DNA from: Procambarus clarkii | Taxonomy: Eukaryota > Arthropoda > Malacostraca > Decapoda > Cambaridae | Assembly (NCBI RefSeq): GCF_040958095.1 | Contig: NC_091227.1 | Span: forward strand, 16,381,384-16,445,383 | DNA: 64,000 nucleotides | Reading direction: 5' to 3' | Shown here: in pieces, positions 46,327-56,604 of the stretch | Layout: each line of letters starts with the position of its first letter | Position numbering within the stretch: the first letter of the stretch is position 1 | The notes under the pieces: generated by a model | Databases searched by the model: none | What the model was told of the DNA's origin: nothing | What the model saw: the letters and a program-made list of their open reading frames with translations, nothing else | Translations under genes and position numbers: made by a program

Positions 46327-48804
46327 TTTTTTTTTTTATTTTTTTTTTATTTTTATTTTTACATGCAAGCATGCGTATAATGTACAAGAAAAACAGAACA
46401 AATACAACATAGAACAAAAGTACAAAGCACACATATGTACAAGGACAAAGGAACAAATCAATAGAAGACCAGCCAGAAGGGCTGACCACAAAACAAAAAT
46501 GCAGATACAAACAATACACAATTAGTAACACAGTGTAATACAAACATAAGGGAAAACCCCAGGACAAAACGCACACAAAACAAGTCTGCTAACACCTCAA
46601 ATACATACAGAGAGGCGAGAAACATACAAGAATAAGGACAATAACAATAAAGAAAACAGATCCGCCATAACAAACGGAAGGCAAAACATAACAAAGAGCA
46701 CACGCCAACAGCCTGAAGGGCACACAATATGACAAACAAGCGCACACGACATCCATAACCGAACACACAAACGCACAGGAACCGCACACCCCCCCACGAG
46801 CCATACAAAAAAACCCACAAAACAAACCGGAGCACGCAGGAACCGGGAAACAATACCCACCCCACCCACTCACATACACACCCCACAACCAGGCAACACA
46901 AAATACATAGAAATCACTTGCGAGGAACATCGGAAGAAACGTACTTCTCCGGGAACAGCTCACAAGGATATTTCGACTTCTAAGCTTCCCAGACGAGATC
47001 TTCAAGGTCTGTAGGGTTTTTGATCCCCCGCGCTCGAGCGGGTATCATAAACTCAGGAACATCTATATCTGGCGGCATCGGCCAATGCCTAAGGTCACTG
47101 ACGCAAGTCGCATAACGAGGCTGGGGAGCGCCAACAACGCCCTTCGAGGAAGCAGACGACACCGGAGAAGCGGACGAGGGTCGCCGAGCCTGCCACGCCT
47201 TCGCCATCGGTGCAGGTGTCGGACGCTGAGACGATAGCACTTCCACGGATACCGCAGGAGACACGGAAGGGACTGCAGGAAACGGAAGAGGCGGCAAGAC
47301 CGTTGCCGAGGAAACGGGTAACGAGGAAGGGGCCACAGAACATCCAGAGCAAGCATCCTTTCTCAACATCACCACCAGGCCACCCCGCTCACCACCAACT
47401 ACAGCAGGGGGAACCACCGCCCACGAAGAACCGGAGCCATCCGACGCAGGCAACGCACCTGAAGCAGGACCCTCGGACACCGGACCAGAAGTGGAGGCTG
47501 AAACGCTGGCACCTGCATCCTCAGGCAAGTGTACCTCCGCCACCACCGTAGTGTGCACCACATCCGGAGCCACCCCACCGTCAACGGAAGGACGACACTC
47601 GTCGAATTCGCCAACATCAGCCCACACAGAAGAACGCCGGGAACGCTTAGGCTCGGGCCGCACATCATCAGACCCAGAGGCAGACTCAGCGACCCGCGCA
47701 GCACCAACCGAGCGAACCGACGCACGCCGCAGCACGGCAGCCTCCTCAACCACACGGGGCACCAGGCCAGGCACAGGAGGGAATTCCGGATCCACCTCAT
47801 CTCCCAGCACAGCCGGGACAGACGGCGAGGGTGCAGGGACCGGGACAGACACAGCAGAGGAAGAACTGGAAGACGAGGGGTCTGAGCAAACGGCAGGCGG
47901 AAGAGGCACAGGGACACCAGCTGGAGCACTAGGCGAGGACCCAACCTCTGGAAGAGATGCGGCAACAACAGGGGGCGCAACAGGCGGAGCAACAGCTGCT
48001 ACAGAGGGCACCTCCTCAGCCGAAGAGACGTCCATACCCACCGAATCATCCCCCACAGGAAGGGGCGGAAAATCCTCCTCACTGAAGAGGTTCACTGGTG
48101 CAACAGGAGGCGCAGAACAGTCAGCAGCCTGATGGCCCAATAGACCACAACGATAACACGTCCGCGGCTGACGGGCGTAAAACACCCGAACGTTGTACCC
48201 CATAAGGCGCACAGAGGACGGAATATCCGCCCGGAGTCTCATGCCCAGGGTGCGAATGTTAGACCTCACACCCTTAAGAGGACTAGAAGACACCACGTTC
48301 ACTCTCACACTAACAACTGCGCCAAACCGCCCGAAATACCGCCGTAGCAGAGCCTCTGGAAACTCCAAGGGAGCCCCATGCACACTGATGTAAGTAAGTG
48401 CACCACTTCTATCCGAGAGGGTGACAGTGCCCGCACCATCCGGCAGGGGCAGTGTCCGCCCCTCGTATCGCCGGAGAAAATCGCGATACGCCGCCTCCTC
48501 TGCAAACTTCACAATGGCCCTACGGGCCGTTACCAACTCGACCCCATAAATCGCAAACACAGGGACAGAGAGCAGTTCACAAGCCAGGGCAATCTCCGGG
48601 TAACCAGCCCGCACAGAGAACTCTAGTCCCACAGACTGAGCCCGGACGACTGGGGGTAGAGGGACCCCCATCGTAACGCCACGTCAGCACAGGCGAGCAG
48701 ACACACACCCGCCCCCAACCGGCCGAAACGGGCAAACAACACCAAACTGCTGGAGCGCCGATTCAACACGTCTGCCCCGCACCGAAGCTAGGGCCAGACT
48801 CATC
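46327..48804 (-). mobile_element. Half-LINE: ORF1-only non-LTR retrotransposon
   Basis: A 2478-bp element on the minus strand with a 133-bp 5' UTR (48804-48672), one intact ORF1 (48671-46980), a ~0.6-kb 3' UTR and an A-rich tail (plus-strand T-rich 46326-46359). Both sides carry the 11-bp duplication CATCATCAAGT, so the whole unit was inserted by target-primed reverse transcription. There is no endonuclease or reverse transcriptase between the ORF1 stop and the tail. The 3' UTR shares the repeated CCGGAACG/GCAGGAACCGGG motif with the full LINE at 50829-56606 (compare 46828-46850 with 51338-51362), which suggests the two belong to one clade. The design parallels mammalian HAL1. Confidence 0.8.
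46980..48671 (-). CDS. ORF1 (gag-like nucleic-acid-binding protein) of the half-LINE
   Basis: 563 residues, ATG to TAG without interruption. Residues about 45-125 look RRM-like (AIVKFAEEAAYRDF, then GRFGAVVSVRV). Residues 136-166 hold the motif RSNIRTLGMRLRADI, PSSVRL, YNVRVFY shared with the other ORF1 in this window. A CCHC zinc knuckle follows: C172-X2-C175-X4-H180-X4-C185. The rest, about 190-500, is Pro/Ser/Ala/Val-rich and probably disordered, with a conserved-looking end (PDIDVPEFMIPARARG, DLEDLVWEA). Such proteins bind element RNA in ribonucleoprotein particles. Codon use is GC-rich, unlike the AT-rich flanks. Intactness suggests recent insertion or selection on the protein. Confidence 0.85.
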   Translation of the reverse strand: MGVPLPPVVRAQSVGLEFSVRAGYPEIALACELLSVPVFAIYGVELVTARRAIVKFAEEAAYRDFLRRYEGRTLPLPDGAGTVTLSDRSGALTYISVHGAPLEFPEALLRRYFGRFGAVVSVRVNVVSSSPLKGVRSNIRTLGMRLRADIPSSVRLMGYNVRVFYARQPRTCYRCGLLGHQAADCSAPPVAPVNLFSEEDFPPLPVGDDSVGMDVSSAEEVPSVAAVAPPVAPPVVAASLPEVGSSPSAPAGVPVPLPPAVCSDPSSSSSSSAVSVPVPAPSPSVPAVLGDEVDPEFPPVPGLVPRVVEEAAVLRRASVRSVGAARVAESASGSDDVRPEPKRSRRSSVWADVGEFDECRPSVDGGVAPDVVHTTVVAEVHLPEDAGASVSASTSGPVSEGPASGALPASDGSGSSWAVVPPAVVGGERGGLVVMLRKDACSGCSVAPSSLPVSSATVLPPLPFPAVPSVSPAVSVEVLSSQRPTPAPMAKAWQARRPSSASPVSSASSKGVVGAPQPRYATCVSDLRHWPMPPDIDVPEFMIPARARGIKNPTDLEDLVWEA

Positions 48805-48815
48805 CATCATCAAGT
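48805..48815. repeat. Target-site duplication, right copy
   Basis: CATCATCAAGT, identical to 46316-46326, directly adjoins the 5' end of the half-LINE. Confidence 0.85.
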
Positions 48816-49545
48816 AATGGCCACTGCAGCTGTCAACGTCCCCGTGATGCATGCCGTAAATTTAACGTCATATATAATGCATAATCGACAGTTTCTCAAA
48901 TACAAAATAATGTTATTATATAATCATATATAAAGTGTTTCACGTTCATAGTGATGGGTTTGGATGATGGATTATCCATGCTTTTAGTTCCTAATTAGGG
49001 TTAGTGTCGTGTGGTTTGAATGAAGGAAGTGAATGAAGCATTTTGGACATTTGTTTTCACAGTTCATCGTCAAACCAAAGGGCCATCGGGTTCACAACGT
49101 ATAAGTCATGTACTGACTCATTAAAATCTATATAACTCAGTATTAGACTTACATTCTGGGCAGAAGGATGGGTTGTGTTTGGCTGAGTTAGGAGGAAACG
49201 ATGGAACACCTGGCTACGGGCGGGTTTATGAGCGGGGTCATTCGAATTCCCGAACGGAAAACCTTCTGAACCCTTTACTCCCGCCTGTTGCTTCAGTACA
49301 GCGTCGGGTAAGGTAGGAGCAGGACGTGCTCTGGTGAGTGGCACACTTGCATGTAAAGGCTTTATGAAGAATTAAAATGTTACTGTTGGAAAATAAAAAT
49401 TGACGTAAGTATTTACTTATAAACAGTTCAAGTTACTGATTATTGTAATATTAACAAACTATTGGCGTGTTTTTACTAGTTTCTTGACTTGATTTTTTTG
49501 ATAATGGATGCAGATACTTAAAATAATCTTTTTTTTTTTCCTCAG
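48816..49545. other. Host flank, no assigned gene
   Basis: The minus-strand frame at 49057-49344 has unbiased composition (contains LILSYIDFNESVHDLYVV) but matches nothing I know. A strong acceptor-like signal, a poly-T tract and CCTCAG, ends at 49545. Confidence 0.45.
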
Positions 49546-49935
49546 TGAGGTCCATGAAGTTTGCTGTGCATAGCGCCGAGGACTAAGACGGACATCAGGG
49601 TGGAGCACACGGCTGTTGCTGTACTCGCCGAGGTGTTGACAGAATAGTTTAGTATTTTACAGGACATTTTCGACCAAGATTGGCCTCAACTACTATTTCA
49701 AAATTACACAAGTGTCTGTACCTGTAATTCGTGTTTAGAAACTTTAAGGAATTACCTGTAAAACATTTGAACTATAGGTATGTTATCAGCGAGGCATGTA
49801 ATAAGGTGAATACTATACGCGGACTACTGTCTGTAGCGGTGGTTGGTGGTTTAACCATTGAATTGAAATTGAAAATTCGTGCAGCGTTTCCTGGTCTTCT
49901 GCTGAACTATTACGTGGTCTTGTTACGTTGTGCAT

Positions 49936-50028
49936 ATGAGCGTGTTGAAGGCAGTGTTGGGTCAAGCTCTTGTCCCCGGCCTGACCTCCCTAGACGAGGT
50001 ACTCCAGCTCTCTCGTCTTCAGCTCAAG
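49936..50028 (+). CDS. Probable first coding exon of an unidentified host gene (partial)
   Basis: ATG at 49936 opens 31 codons ending in AAG directly before a GTAAGC donor (50029-50034), phase 0. The peptide begins MSVLKAVLGQALVPG and continues LTSLDEVLQLSRLQLK. It has an amphipathic, Leu-rich character with sensible codon composition, unlike the repeat-derived frames around it. An N-terminal helix of a mitochondrial or cytosolic protein would fit; I do not recognise the family. A strong acceptor-like signal (about 20 T/C then CAG, ending 49545) could define the 5' edge of this exon, making 49546-49935 a 5' UTR. No second exon is found downstream: the next 14 kb is filled by LINEs, which would then lie in intron 1. 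Confidence 0.45.
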
Positions 50029-50154
50029 GTAAGCAACACCTTGATGCTCAAGTGTGACCTTTTACCTGCGCTGCTTATATATGTGGATTAAAATATAATT
50101 ATTCATGTGGCATATGATAATTTCAACATATAAAAGTATGTCAAAAAATATAAA

Positions 50155-50215
50155 TTGATTGATTGATAAAGATTAAGCCACCCAAGAGGTGGCACGGGCA
50201 TGAATAGCCCGTAAG
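50155..50215 (+). repeat. Double-hairpin dispersed sequence
   Basis: ATTGATTGATTGATAAAGATTAA is followed by stem 1 GCCACC-CAAGA-GGTGGC (50177-50193) and directly by stem 2 ACGGGC-loop-GCCCGT (50194-50212). The AAGATT lead, two abutting hairpins and GGGC/GCCC second stem match the layout of the insert at 54831-54989, although stem 1 differs in sequence. Confidence 0.6.
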
Positions 50216-50828
50216 TGGTACAAATATAAATGATTGGTTTTCATGCCATTCAGGTAAGTGTTTGATAGCTCATCGTGTGACAGGAATCCATCAATCTCTA
50301 AGGTACGTAACAATTTCCTTCTGTTTCCATTGTTGCCATGTTACGATGTGTCGTAATTAATCACAACTTGAGAAAAGTCGGACAACACAATCACTTCCTT
50401 AACAAAGGTAGATGTTGTGGCGTCGACGTGGACCGTCCGGGTGACGTCAGCAGAGATGCAATGGCTAGGGTCACTTAGCTAGGTTTATCCGGGGAAAAGA
50501 TAGGAGGGGGAGGGAGGCGGTTGGCAAGCGTTGCATCCTAGGAATCACAGTTGTAGAGGGTGGGGGGGGGGGGAGTGGAAAGTCTTTCTTGCGTGAACGA
50601 TTCCTGGGTACAGTCGTGTGTACTGGGTGTGTAGAGGCGCACTTGCGGGCTGAAATATGTCCAGCAAGTTATGAAAAGCTGCCTAGCGAACCAGAGGGCA
50701 ACTGGTCGGTCAGTTTTCACCAAAGATCCTTATAAATAGATCTGGCGGAGGGAGTACCAGCACAGAAAATTTAGGTAAACCCGAGTTGACAGACCACCTG
50801 TTTATTTGTTTGGTCAGTCAGGTATCTG
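50216..50828. other. Intergenic/intronic DNA, no gene seen
   Basis: Unique-looking sequence with a poly-G run near 50562-50572. It ends at the T-rich tail of the next LINE. Confidence 0.55.
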
Positions 50829-51680
50829 ATTTTTTTTTATTTATATAAGTACAATATATACAATAAACGATATACAAAGCCTGACAAAGTACATGGGAAA
50901 GAACCAAAAGAACTCCCACGACAACAAGCCGTATGCAAAAAAAAAATGCAAGACCATGAATACACCAGTTTTTTTTTATTCTGACAAAAATACAATATAA
51001 AAAAAATCCAAGTATGCATAACACAAGATCCACAGGAGTAACACAAAGAACTCAGACACACACAGAGCAGCTACACATATAACAAGCCAGCGGCACAAAA
51101 AAAAAAAAAAGGTAAAATAACAACGGAAAAAATACATTAAGCATGATAAATAAAAGTACCCAAAAGGGCCACACACACAAGGCAGAAGCCCACACAAATA
51201 GGAGCACAGCACCAGAGCTTCGCAGGAACCGGTGGAACATATGAAAAGACACACACGCAGACACACCAAAACACAAGGACTAGCGCACACAGGAGCCGGA
51301 CGCAACTAAACACCCACACAAACTAACAGGATGAAACACCGGAACGTACAGGAACCGGGATACAAGTTCCAGAACCACAGCCAAGCACACAAAAAGAAAA
51401 AACACCGGAACACGCAGGATCCGGCAAAGGAGCACAAATCACACACAAACCCAAACAACAAGGACACACACAAGGAGCAACACAAAACACAACACAGGCA
51501 AACACACACAACACACCGCCGAGGAAGCCCTCAGGGGGCGGGGGGAATACACACAACCCAAACGCCCAAATGACCCAACAAGCCCTCCCCCAAATCCACC
51601 GCAACCACACCAATACACTGATCAAACCCCCTACCTCCCTACCAACCCCAAAGCATCACCCCGAACATACACGTCAGTGA

Positions 51681-52330
51681 TCAACCAGCAAACTCCAACG
51701 GAAAAGCACGCCACAACCACCACCACCATGTGAAACGCAAACGCCCCCGCAGAAAACCCAGAATCCGGCGAACCCCATAGCCCTCCAAACGCCCAACCCA
51801 CACGTAAAACACATAATCCGCAATCAAGACACTAAGGGTGTTCCGAAGCCGCCTGGAGCCCTGAGGAAACGAAAGAAACAGGAACCGTAAAATATCCCCC
51901 CAAAACCCGGGCCCACAGAACACCGCAATCACATCAAGCAGCCAATCAACTAAGCCCTGTACCCTCTCACAAAAATAAAACACGTGTAACTGCGTCTCAA
52001 CCAATCCACAATGCGCACAAGCCACAGAAGAACGCAACCCAAGCATACACAAACGATCATTCGACGGCAAGGACTCGTGCAGCATACGAAAGAGAAACTC
52101 CCGCTGCTGCGGAGCCAAATGCCGCCCACCCAAGACGGACCAAATCCTCCCCCCAATCCCAGCACGGAAACAAACCCTCAACCCGATGACTCACACGACG
52201 AAGGAGAGCCCCATAAACCCCCCGACACGACAGGGACAAAAACCCAGGAACACGACAGAGCTGCCGCAGAATCCCAACCGCTCGCAAAAACACAGTAGGC
52301 GTACAAAAGGCGACCTCACACCCAGCCCCT
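51681..52330 (-). pseudogene. ORF2 C-terminal zinc-binding region, Tx1-type
   Basis: The frame ending at 51681 encodes REFLFRMLHESLPSNDRLCM followed by a C-X2-C...H...C cluster (VACAHCGLVETQLHVFYFC), which is the usual C-terminal Cys/His motif of L1/Tx1-group ORF2 proteins. It then runs to a Trp-rich end. The part upstream continues in a different frame, so it is separated from the reverse transcriptase by at least one frameshift. Confidence 0.7.
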
Positions 52331-53076
52331 AACTCAAGCAAATAACTAAACCGAACTGAACAGAAATAAACCCCAAGCTCATTGAAGCCCCCACCCACCC
52401 CCAAATACTGACACGACGACACCCAAAACAAAGCCAAAACCTTGGTAAAAACATCAGGGATGCCAACACCCCCCCCCCCTCTTCTACCCTCAAAACCATG
52501 GAGCGATGAACCGGATGATACTTCCCACACCACACATACCGATAGACTCTGCACTCCAACCTATGAGCACGCTGCCGATCCAGAGGGAAGCACCGAGCCA
52601 AAAACCACACCCTCGAAAGAACTTTACTAGTAACACCAATCGCCCACTGATAAACCATCAACGGACGCAAGGATAACAAACCAACCACCACCTCAACCGA
52701 CCGAGACACCGCATCCCAATTCCACTCCAAGGATTGGTCATACAAGCTAAACCAAGTAACTCCGAGAACCCAATCGACCTGACCACCGGAATCCATGACC
52801 CCGCCCACACTGAACGGGAGGCCCAGCTCCCCAGCCCCATCAGACAGGACTTACCCCTATTAACAAGGGCCCCAGTGGCCAGCTCAAAACGCCGAACCGC
52901 AACCACAGAGTCATCGGTCGCCACAAACAGAACCGTATGGTCAGCATACCCACAGATTGGTAAACAGAGACCAGCGGGCAGCCTCGGAGGAACCACCAAA
53001 GCACAGGACTGAACCGTACAAAACAAAGGCTCCTAAAAAAGAACATAAAGGAGCATAGATAAGGGACACCCCTGTC
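52331..53076 (-). pseudogene. Reverse transcriptase palm/thumb region with altered YADD box
   Basis: The catalytic box reads GYADHTVLFV; the second Asp is replaced by His (codon at 52939-52937). It is followed by VAVRRFELATGALVNRGKSC, a thumb-proximal motif. More C-terminal material (ILGFFE-like VGVPDVFTKVLALFW) lies in other frames. Loss of a catalytic Asp would abolish polymerase activity regardless of the frameshifts. Confidence 0.7.
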
Positions 53077-54205
53077 TCACCGATCGGCAAAAGGGGCACC
53101 AAAAAAAACATTGATGCACACACAACTATGACAACGGGCATACAACATACGTACCCAAGAAACAAACAATGGAGGAAACCCGAACCTCTCCATAGGCTGC
53201 AACACAAAGCCTATCGACACATGGTCGAATGCCTTCGACCAATCTAAACTGAGCATCGCTGCAGGAAAGCGAAGCTCAGAGGCACACAGAATCACATCAC
53301 GTAAAAGAGCATTGCAATGAAGCAAAGACCTACCCGGAATGCCACAAAATTGCTCAACCGAAACCACAGAACCAATAACATCCCGACACCGACCCGCCAG
53401 CAACTTCGAGACAACCTTATAATCAACATTTAACAGGGTGATCTGCCTCCAATTTGATAGAAAACGCAAATCACCTGGCTTCGGAAGCAACCGCACAACC
53501 CCATCGTAATGGGACGCGGGTAAACAACAAGTCTGGAAATAAAACTTAACCATCTCCAAAAAAGCTTCACCAAGAACATCCCAAAACGTCACATAAAATT
53601 TCACAGGGAGCCCATCCGAGCCAGGCACCCTGCCGGATCGGAAAGATCGCACCACACCCCAGCCGACGAACGTCCCTCACCAAAGCGGGACAACCCGCAG
53701 CCGACAAACCAGGCAAGCAGTGACGCAAAAAGAAAGTGGCCAGATCCTCATTCACCCCTACCTCCTCATACAGCGCCCCCAACTCCTGCTGCACGTACAA
53801 CAGGACCCCATCCATGTTAGACAAAACAGAACCGTCTGGACGCTGGAGACCGGTGAAAAGAACCGAGTCCTGAAGGGCCTTCTCTTTCCGCAAAAAAAAA
53901 GGAGAAAGCCGTTCACCAGACACACGCTCGTCAACACGAGCCCGCACCCAAACCCCCTCTGCCAACTCCTCCCGCAAACCACAAATGCGCTCCTTACACA
54001 CAGAAATAGCAGCAAAACAATCAACCCCACTATTAAGCAACACATACAACCGAGTCAACCTCGCCTGAAGAAAGCGCAACAAACCAAAATGCCCCGCTGC
54101 CTCACGCTTCGCAACCGCAACAAAAAAAGACTTGCATTCCACCTTGCACCACTCCCACCAGTCTAACACAGACGAAAACTCGCACTTGCGAGGAACAAGC
54201 CCCAC
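53077..54205 (-). pseudogene. ORF2 linker and reverse transcriptase fingers/palm
   Basis: Two overlapping frames. The upstream one (54205-53567) encodes the endonuclease-RT linker, with FLRKEKALQDSVLFTGLQRP and DGSVLSNMDGVLLYVQQEL. The next (53655-53077) encodes RT motifs in order: GRVPGSDGLPVKFYVTFW (finger), VVRLLPKPGDLRFLSNWRQI (motif 1-2), EQFCGIPGRSLLHCNALLRD, and LSLDWSKAFDHVSIGF (motif A with its Asp). The frame change near 53640 is a deletion or insertion in the element. Confidence 0.75.
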
Positions 54206-54816
54206 CCACCACCCACGAAACCCAAGGACAATGCAGCAACCGACAATTCAACTTCCACCAACCCCTCCCCACACGAACCTGACTACGAACAGCAACACGC
54301 ACCACAACCAAACAATGATCAGAAAAGGCAACAGGAACCGTACGAAATGCAAAAACAGAGCCCTCCCGCCCATGAACATAAAAACAATCCAGCCTGGAAC
54401 ACCCCCCTCGCACAGCAAAGGTGAATTCCAAATCGCCTCTAAACATGAGCAGCATCATGAAACCCACAACTCTGTAAGGTGGAGACTAATGCCCGAAAAA
54501 CATTCTGCGGATGCGCACTGTTGCAATCCCGTGCTTGAGTGACAATTAAAATCGCTCCCCCAAAACCATGTCCCTTGTGTCATGATGCAAGAAGTGTAAC
54601 AGCCCACCCTGAAAAAACTCCACCCTCTCTCGGCGCCTCGCCATGCCAGAAGGAGCGGACACAGTCAATAAGGGAATCTCCACCCCGAGGTACTGCACAC
54701 GAGCGAACAGCACCCGGCCATCCTCATCCATCTCCGTGTGAAGCACGGAAGTAGACGCCCTCCGGGAGAACAGCATCAGCGTGCCCCCAAAGGACATCCT
54801 CGGCGGATTAAGCACT

Positions 54817-54830
54817 ACATGAAAATCATC
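54817..54830. repeat. 14-bp target-site duplication, left copy
   Basis: ACATGAAAATCATC here and at 54990-55003 flanks the double-hairpin insert exactly. Confidence 0.85.
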
Positions 54831-54989
54831 ATTATAGCTGTGTTCACTCTGTAGTATTACAGCTGTGTTCTCACCTGGTGGTGGTGGTGTTTAAGATTCG
54901 CTACCTGGAACTAAACGTTCCAAGTAGCATGGGCTATGGCGAGCCCATAATAATCATTGTTCTCACCGTAGTATTACATCTGCGTTCAC
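54831..54989 (+). mobile_element. 159-bp double-hairpin mobile element
   Basis: It is inserted in the LINE endonuclease between 14-bp direct repeats. The core is AAGATT-CG, then stem 1 GCTACcTGGAAC / GTTCCAaGTAGC (54900-54928), and immediately stem 2 ATGGGC / GCCCAT (54929-54948). Both sides of the core carry related GTGTTC(TC)AC(C) and GTAGTATTAC motifs (54848-54873 and 54958-54988). No A/B boxes, no poly(A) and no coding capacity are present. The 14-bp target duplication favours target-primed reverse transcription over a DNA transposon. Confidence 0.7.
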
Positions 54990-55003
54990 ACATGAAAATC
55001 ATC
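54990..55003. repeat. 14-bp target-site duplication, right copy
   Basis: ACATGAAAATCATC, identical to 54817-54830. Confidence 0.85.
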
Positions 55004-55174
55004 AGTCAACCCAGACAAAGCACTCAAGTCATGCACATTATGTTCCTGAATATAGGCTACAGCTACACGATGCTCACGAAGCACAGCCACCAAGCCCATC
55101 TGCACTGCCAAGTCACGCAACCCACGCACATTCAGCATCGCACAAATCAGAGAGGGCGCCATCAGGAAGGGCAA

Positions 55175-56579
55175 TCAGGACCCCACCAACCCCACAGTCC
55201 CCTGCGAAGGCGGATCAGAGCCCCTCACAGGGAAGGCAATAGGAATAGTAGGCACATCATCTGGCAACCCTGCAGTGGAGGGCCCCACAGGGACGTTGGT
55301 GCCTGCACGCTTTGTAGACTTCGTAAACTTCATAGTCAGCACATCCTGTCCAGTACCTTTCACACCAGAGGACACCACCCACTGAGCATCCTCAACTGCC
55401 TCCGGGGCGTCACTGCCCCCAGAGGGAGCCCCGGGAGCAACAGACCTCAGCAGGCCACCAGAGGGAGGAGGAGGGGCGCACGCCACAGCAGCCCCCAGCC
55501 GTAGACCCCCCTCGCTTGATGGGAGGACCTTTGTCAGAGGAACACGTCCGCGCCTCCCGCTTACAACGGGGCTGGTCCGATATCGCGACCGGGGAAGGCC
55601 ATCTAGAGCCATTAGAGGATCGCAGCGCCTCTGGAGCAGCAGCAACTACATCGGAAGCTCGGCCACCAGACAAAGGAGCAACACCACACGCAGGACCCGC
55701 AAGATTGCCACTTCTACCGACACACGATGGAATAGCTTCCACAGGCGTACACATCTCCATGTCGGCAACAGTTGAATCCCGATGAACCTCTGCAGTGCCG
55801 AAGTCCACAGGAAGCGAGGGTGCCACATCAGACACCAATGGGCCAGGTGGGCCAAACTGCTGAACAGCCTGAGTAGGATCAGTCAAATCAGAAGGCATCA
55901 TCGACGCGAGGGGTCGCGGTGGACAACCACGGCCTCCACAACACCTGGCCTGGCCCGCTAACCCCCAAGGGGGAAAAATCACCCTCCTGAAAGAGGGTTG
56001 GCTCCCCAACCCAGAAGCAGTGCAACCGGCCGCAAAATGCCCACGCAATCCACACCTAAAACAGGTGCACGGTTCATCCTCATAGAATACCCGCATGTTA
56101 AAGCCGTAGAACTTGACCTGAGAAGGAATATCACGTGTCAAGCGCATGCCTAGGGTCCGCACATTCGTCCTCAAACCCGACAGGCGGCCTGAGCGGAGAC
56201 AAGTTATACGGTGAGTGAACACAGTACCGTACCGAGAGAAGCAGGTGCGAAGGACTTCCTCGGGAAAGTCCAAGGGAACTCCATGGTTACTGACAAACGT
56301 CGGCGCCACACACGGGTCCGACACCTCCACAGTACCAGCAGAGCCTGGGAGCTGGTGAGAACGCCCAGCAAAATCACTCACGAAGCTCTGATATGGACCA
56401 GGGGCAGAGAACTTGACTACCACATGCTTGTCAGAGATCTTTTCAAGGCCGTAAATAGTGTGCAGGTCCACCTTAAAAACATACAAAAGCGTCACCTCCA
56501 CCAATGCCCAATCAGCAGCCGCCGAGAACTCCAATCCTGCGGAATCCACCCTCCGAATCCGCGTCACCGACGACTCCAT
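55175..56579 (-). pseudogene. ORF1 of the Tx1-like LINE, one frameshift
   Basis: From the ATG at 56579 the frame stays open to 55410. Residues about 35-125 are RRM-like. The family motif GLRTNVRTLGMRLTRDIPSQ and GFNMRVFY precedes a CCHC knuckle (CFRCGLRGHFAAGC) at residues C173-X2-C176-X4-H181-X4-C186, one residue from its position in the half-LINE ORF1. After about position 55500 the coding sense moves to another frame (EGGLRLGAAVACAPPPPSGG...), which ends at a stop at 55175. The tool-like TTG start 30 bases upstream was not used. Sequence identity with the half-LINE ORF1 is limited mostly to the core, so they represent different families. Confidence 0.75.
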
Positions 56580-56604
56580 AATGCCAGCCGCCTCCACAGG
56601 GCGT

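Larger units (their letters stand above)
54320..55162 (-). pseudogene. ORF2 APE-type endonuclease, interrupted by an insertion
   Basis: The ATG at 55162 starts MAPSLICAMLNVRGLRDLAV, and the first catalytic region AVAYIQEHNVHDLSAL follows (E of the IQE motif). The frame then hits the 159-bp insert (54831-54989) and resumes with VVLNPPRMSFGGTLMLFSRR. The GDFN region is present as GSDFNCHS near 54550, shifted in frame, and SDHCLVVVRVAV, the terminal SDH motif, lies near 54340. An alternative TTG further upstream was not used because the ATG is 13 bases after the ORF1 stop, a normal spacing for ORF2. Confidence 0.75.

Noticed and set aside
47491-48132. 213-residue plus-strand frame
   Set aside because: Antisense shadow of the half-LINE ORF1, whose GC-rich codons keep several frames open.
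49057-49344. 95-residue minus-strand frame with unbiased composition
   Set aside because: No recognised domain, no promoter or splice context; noted under the host flank entry only.
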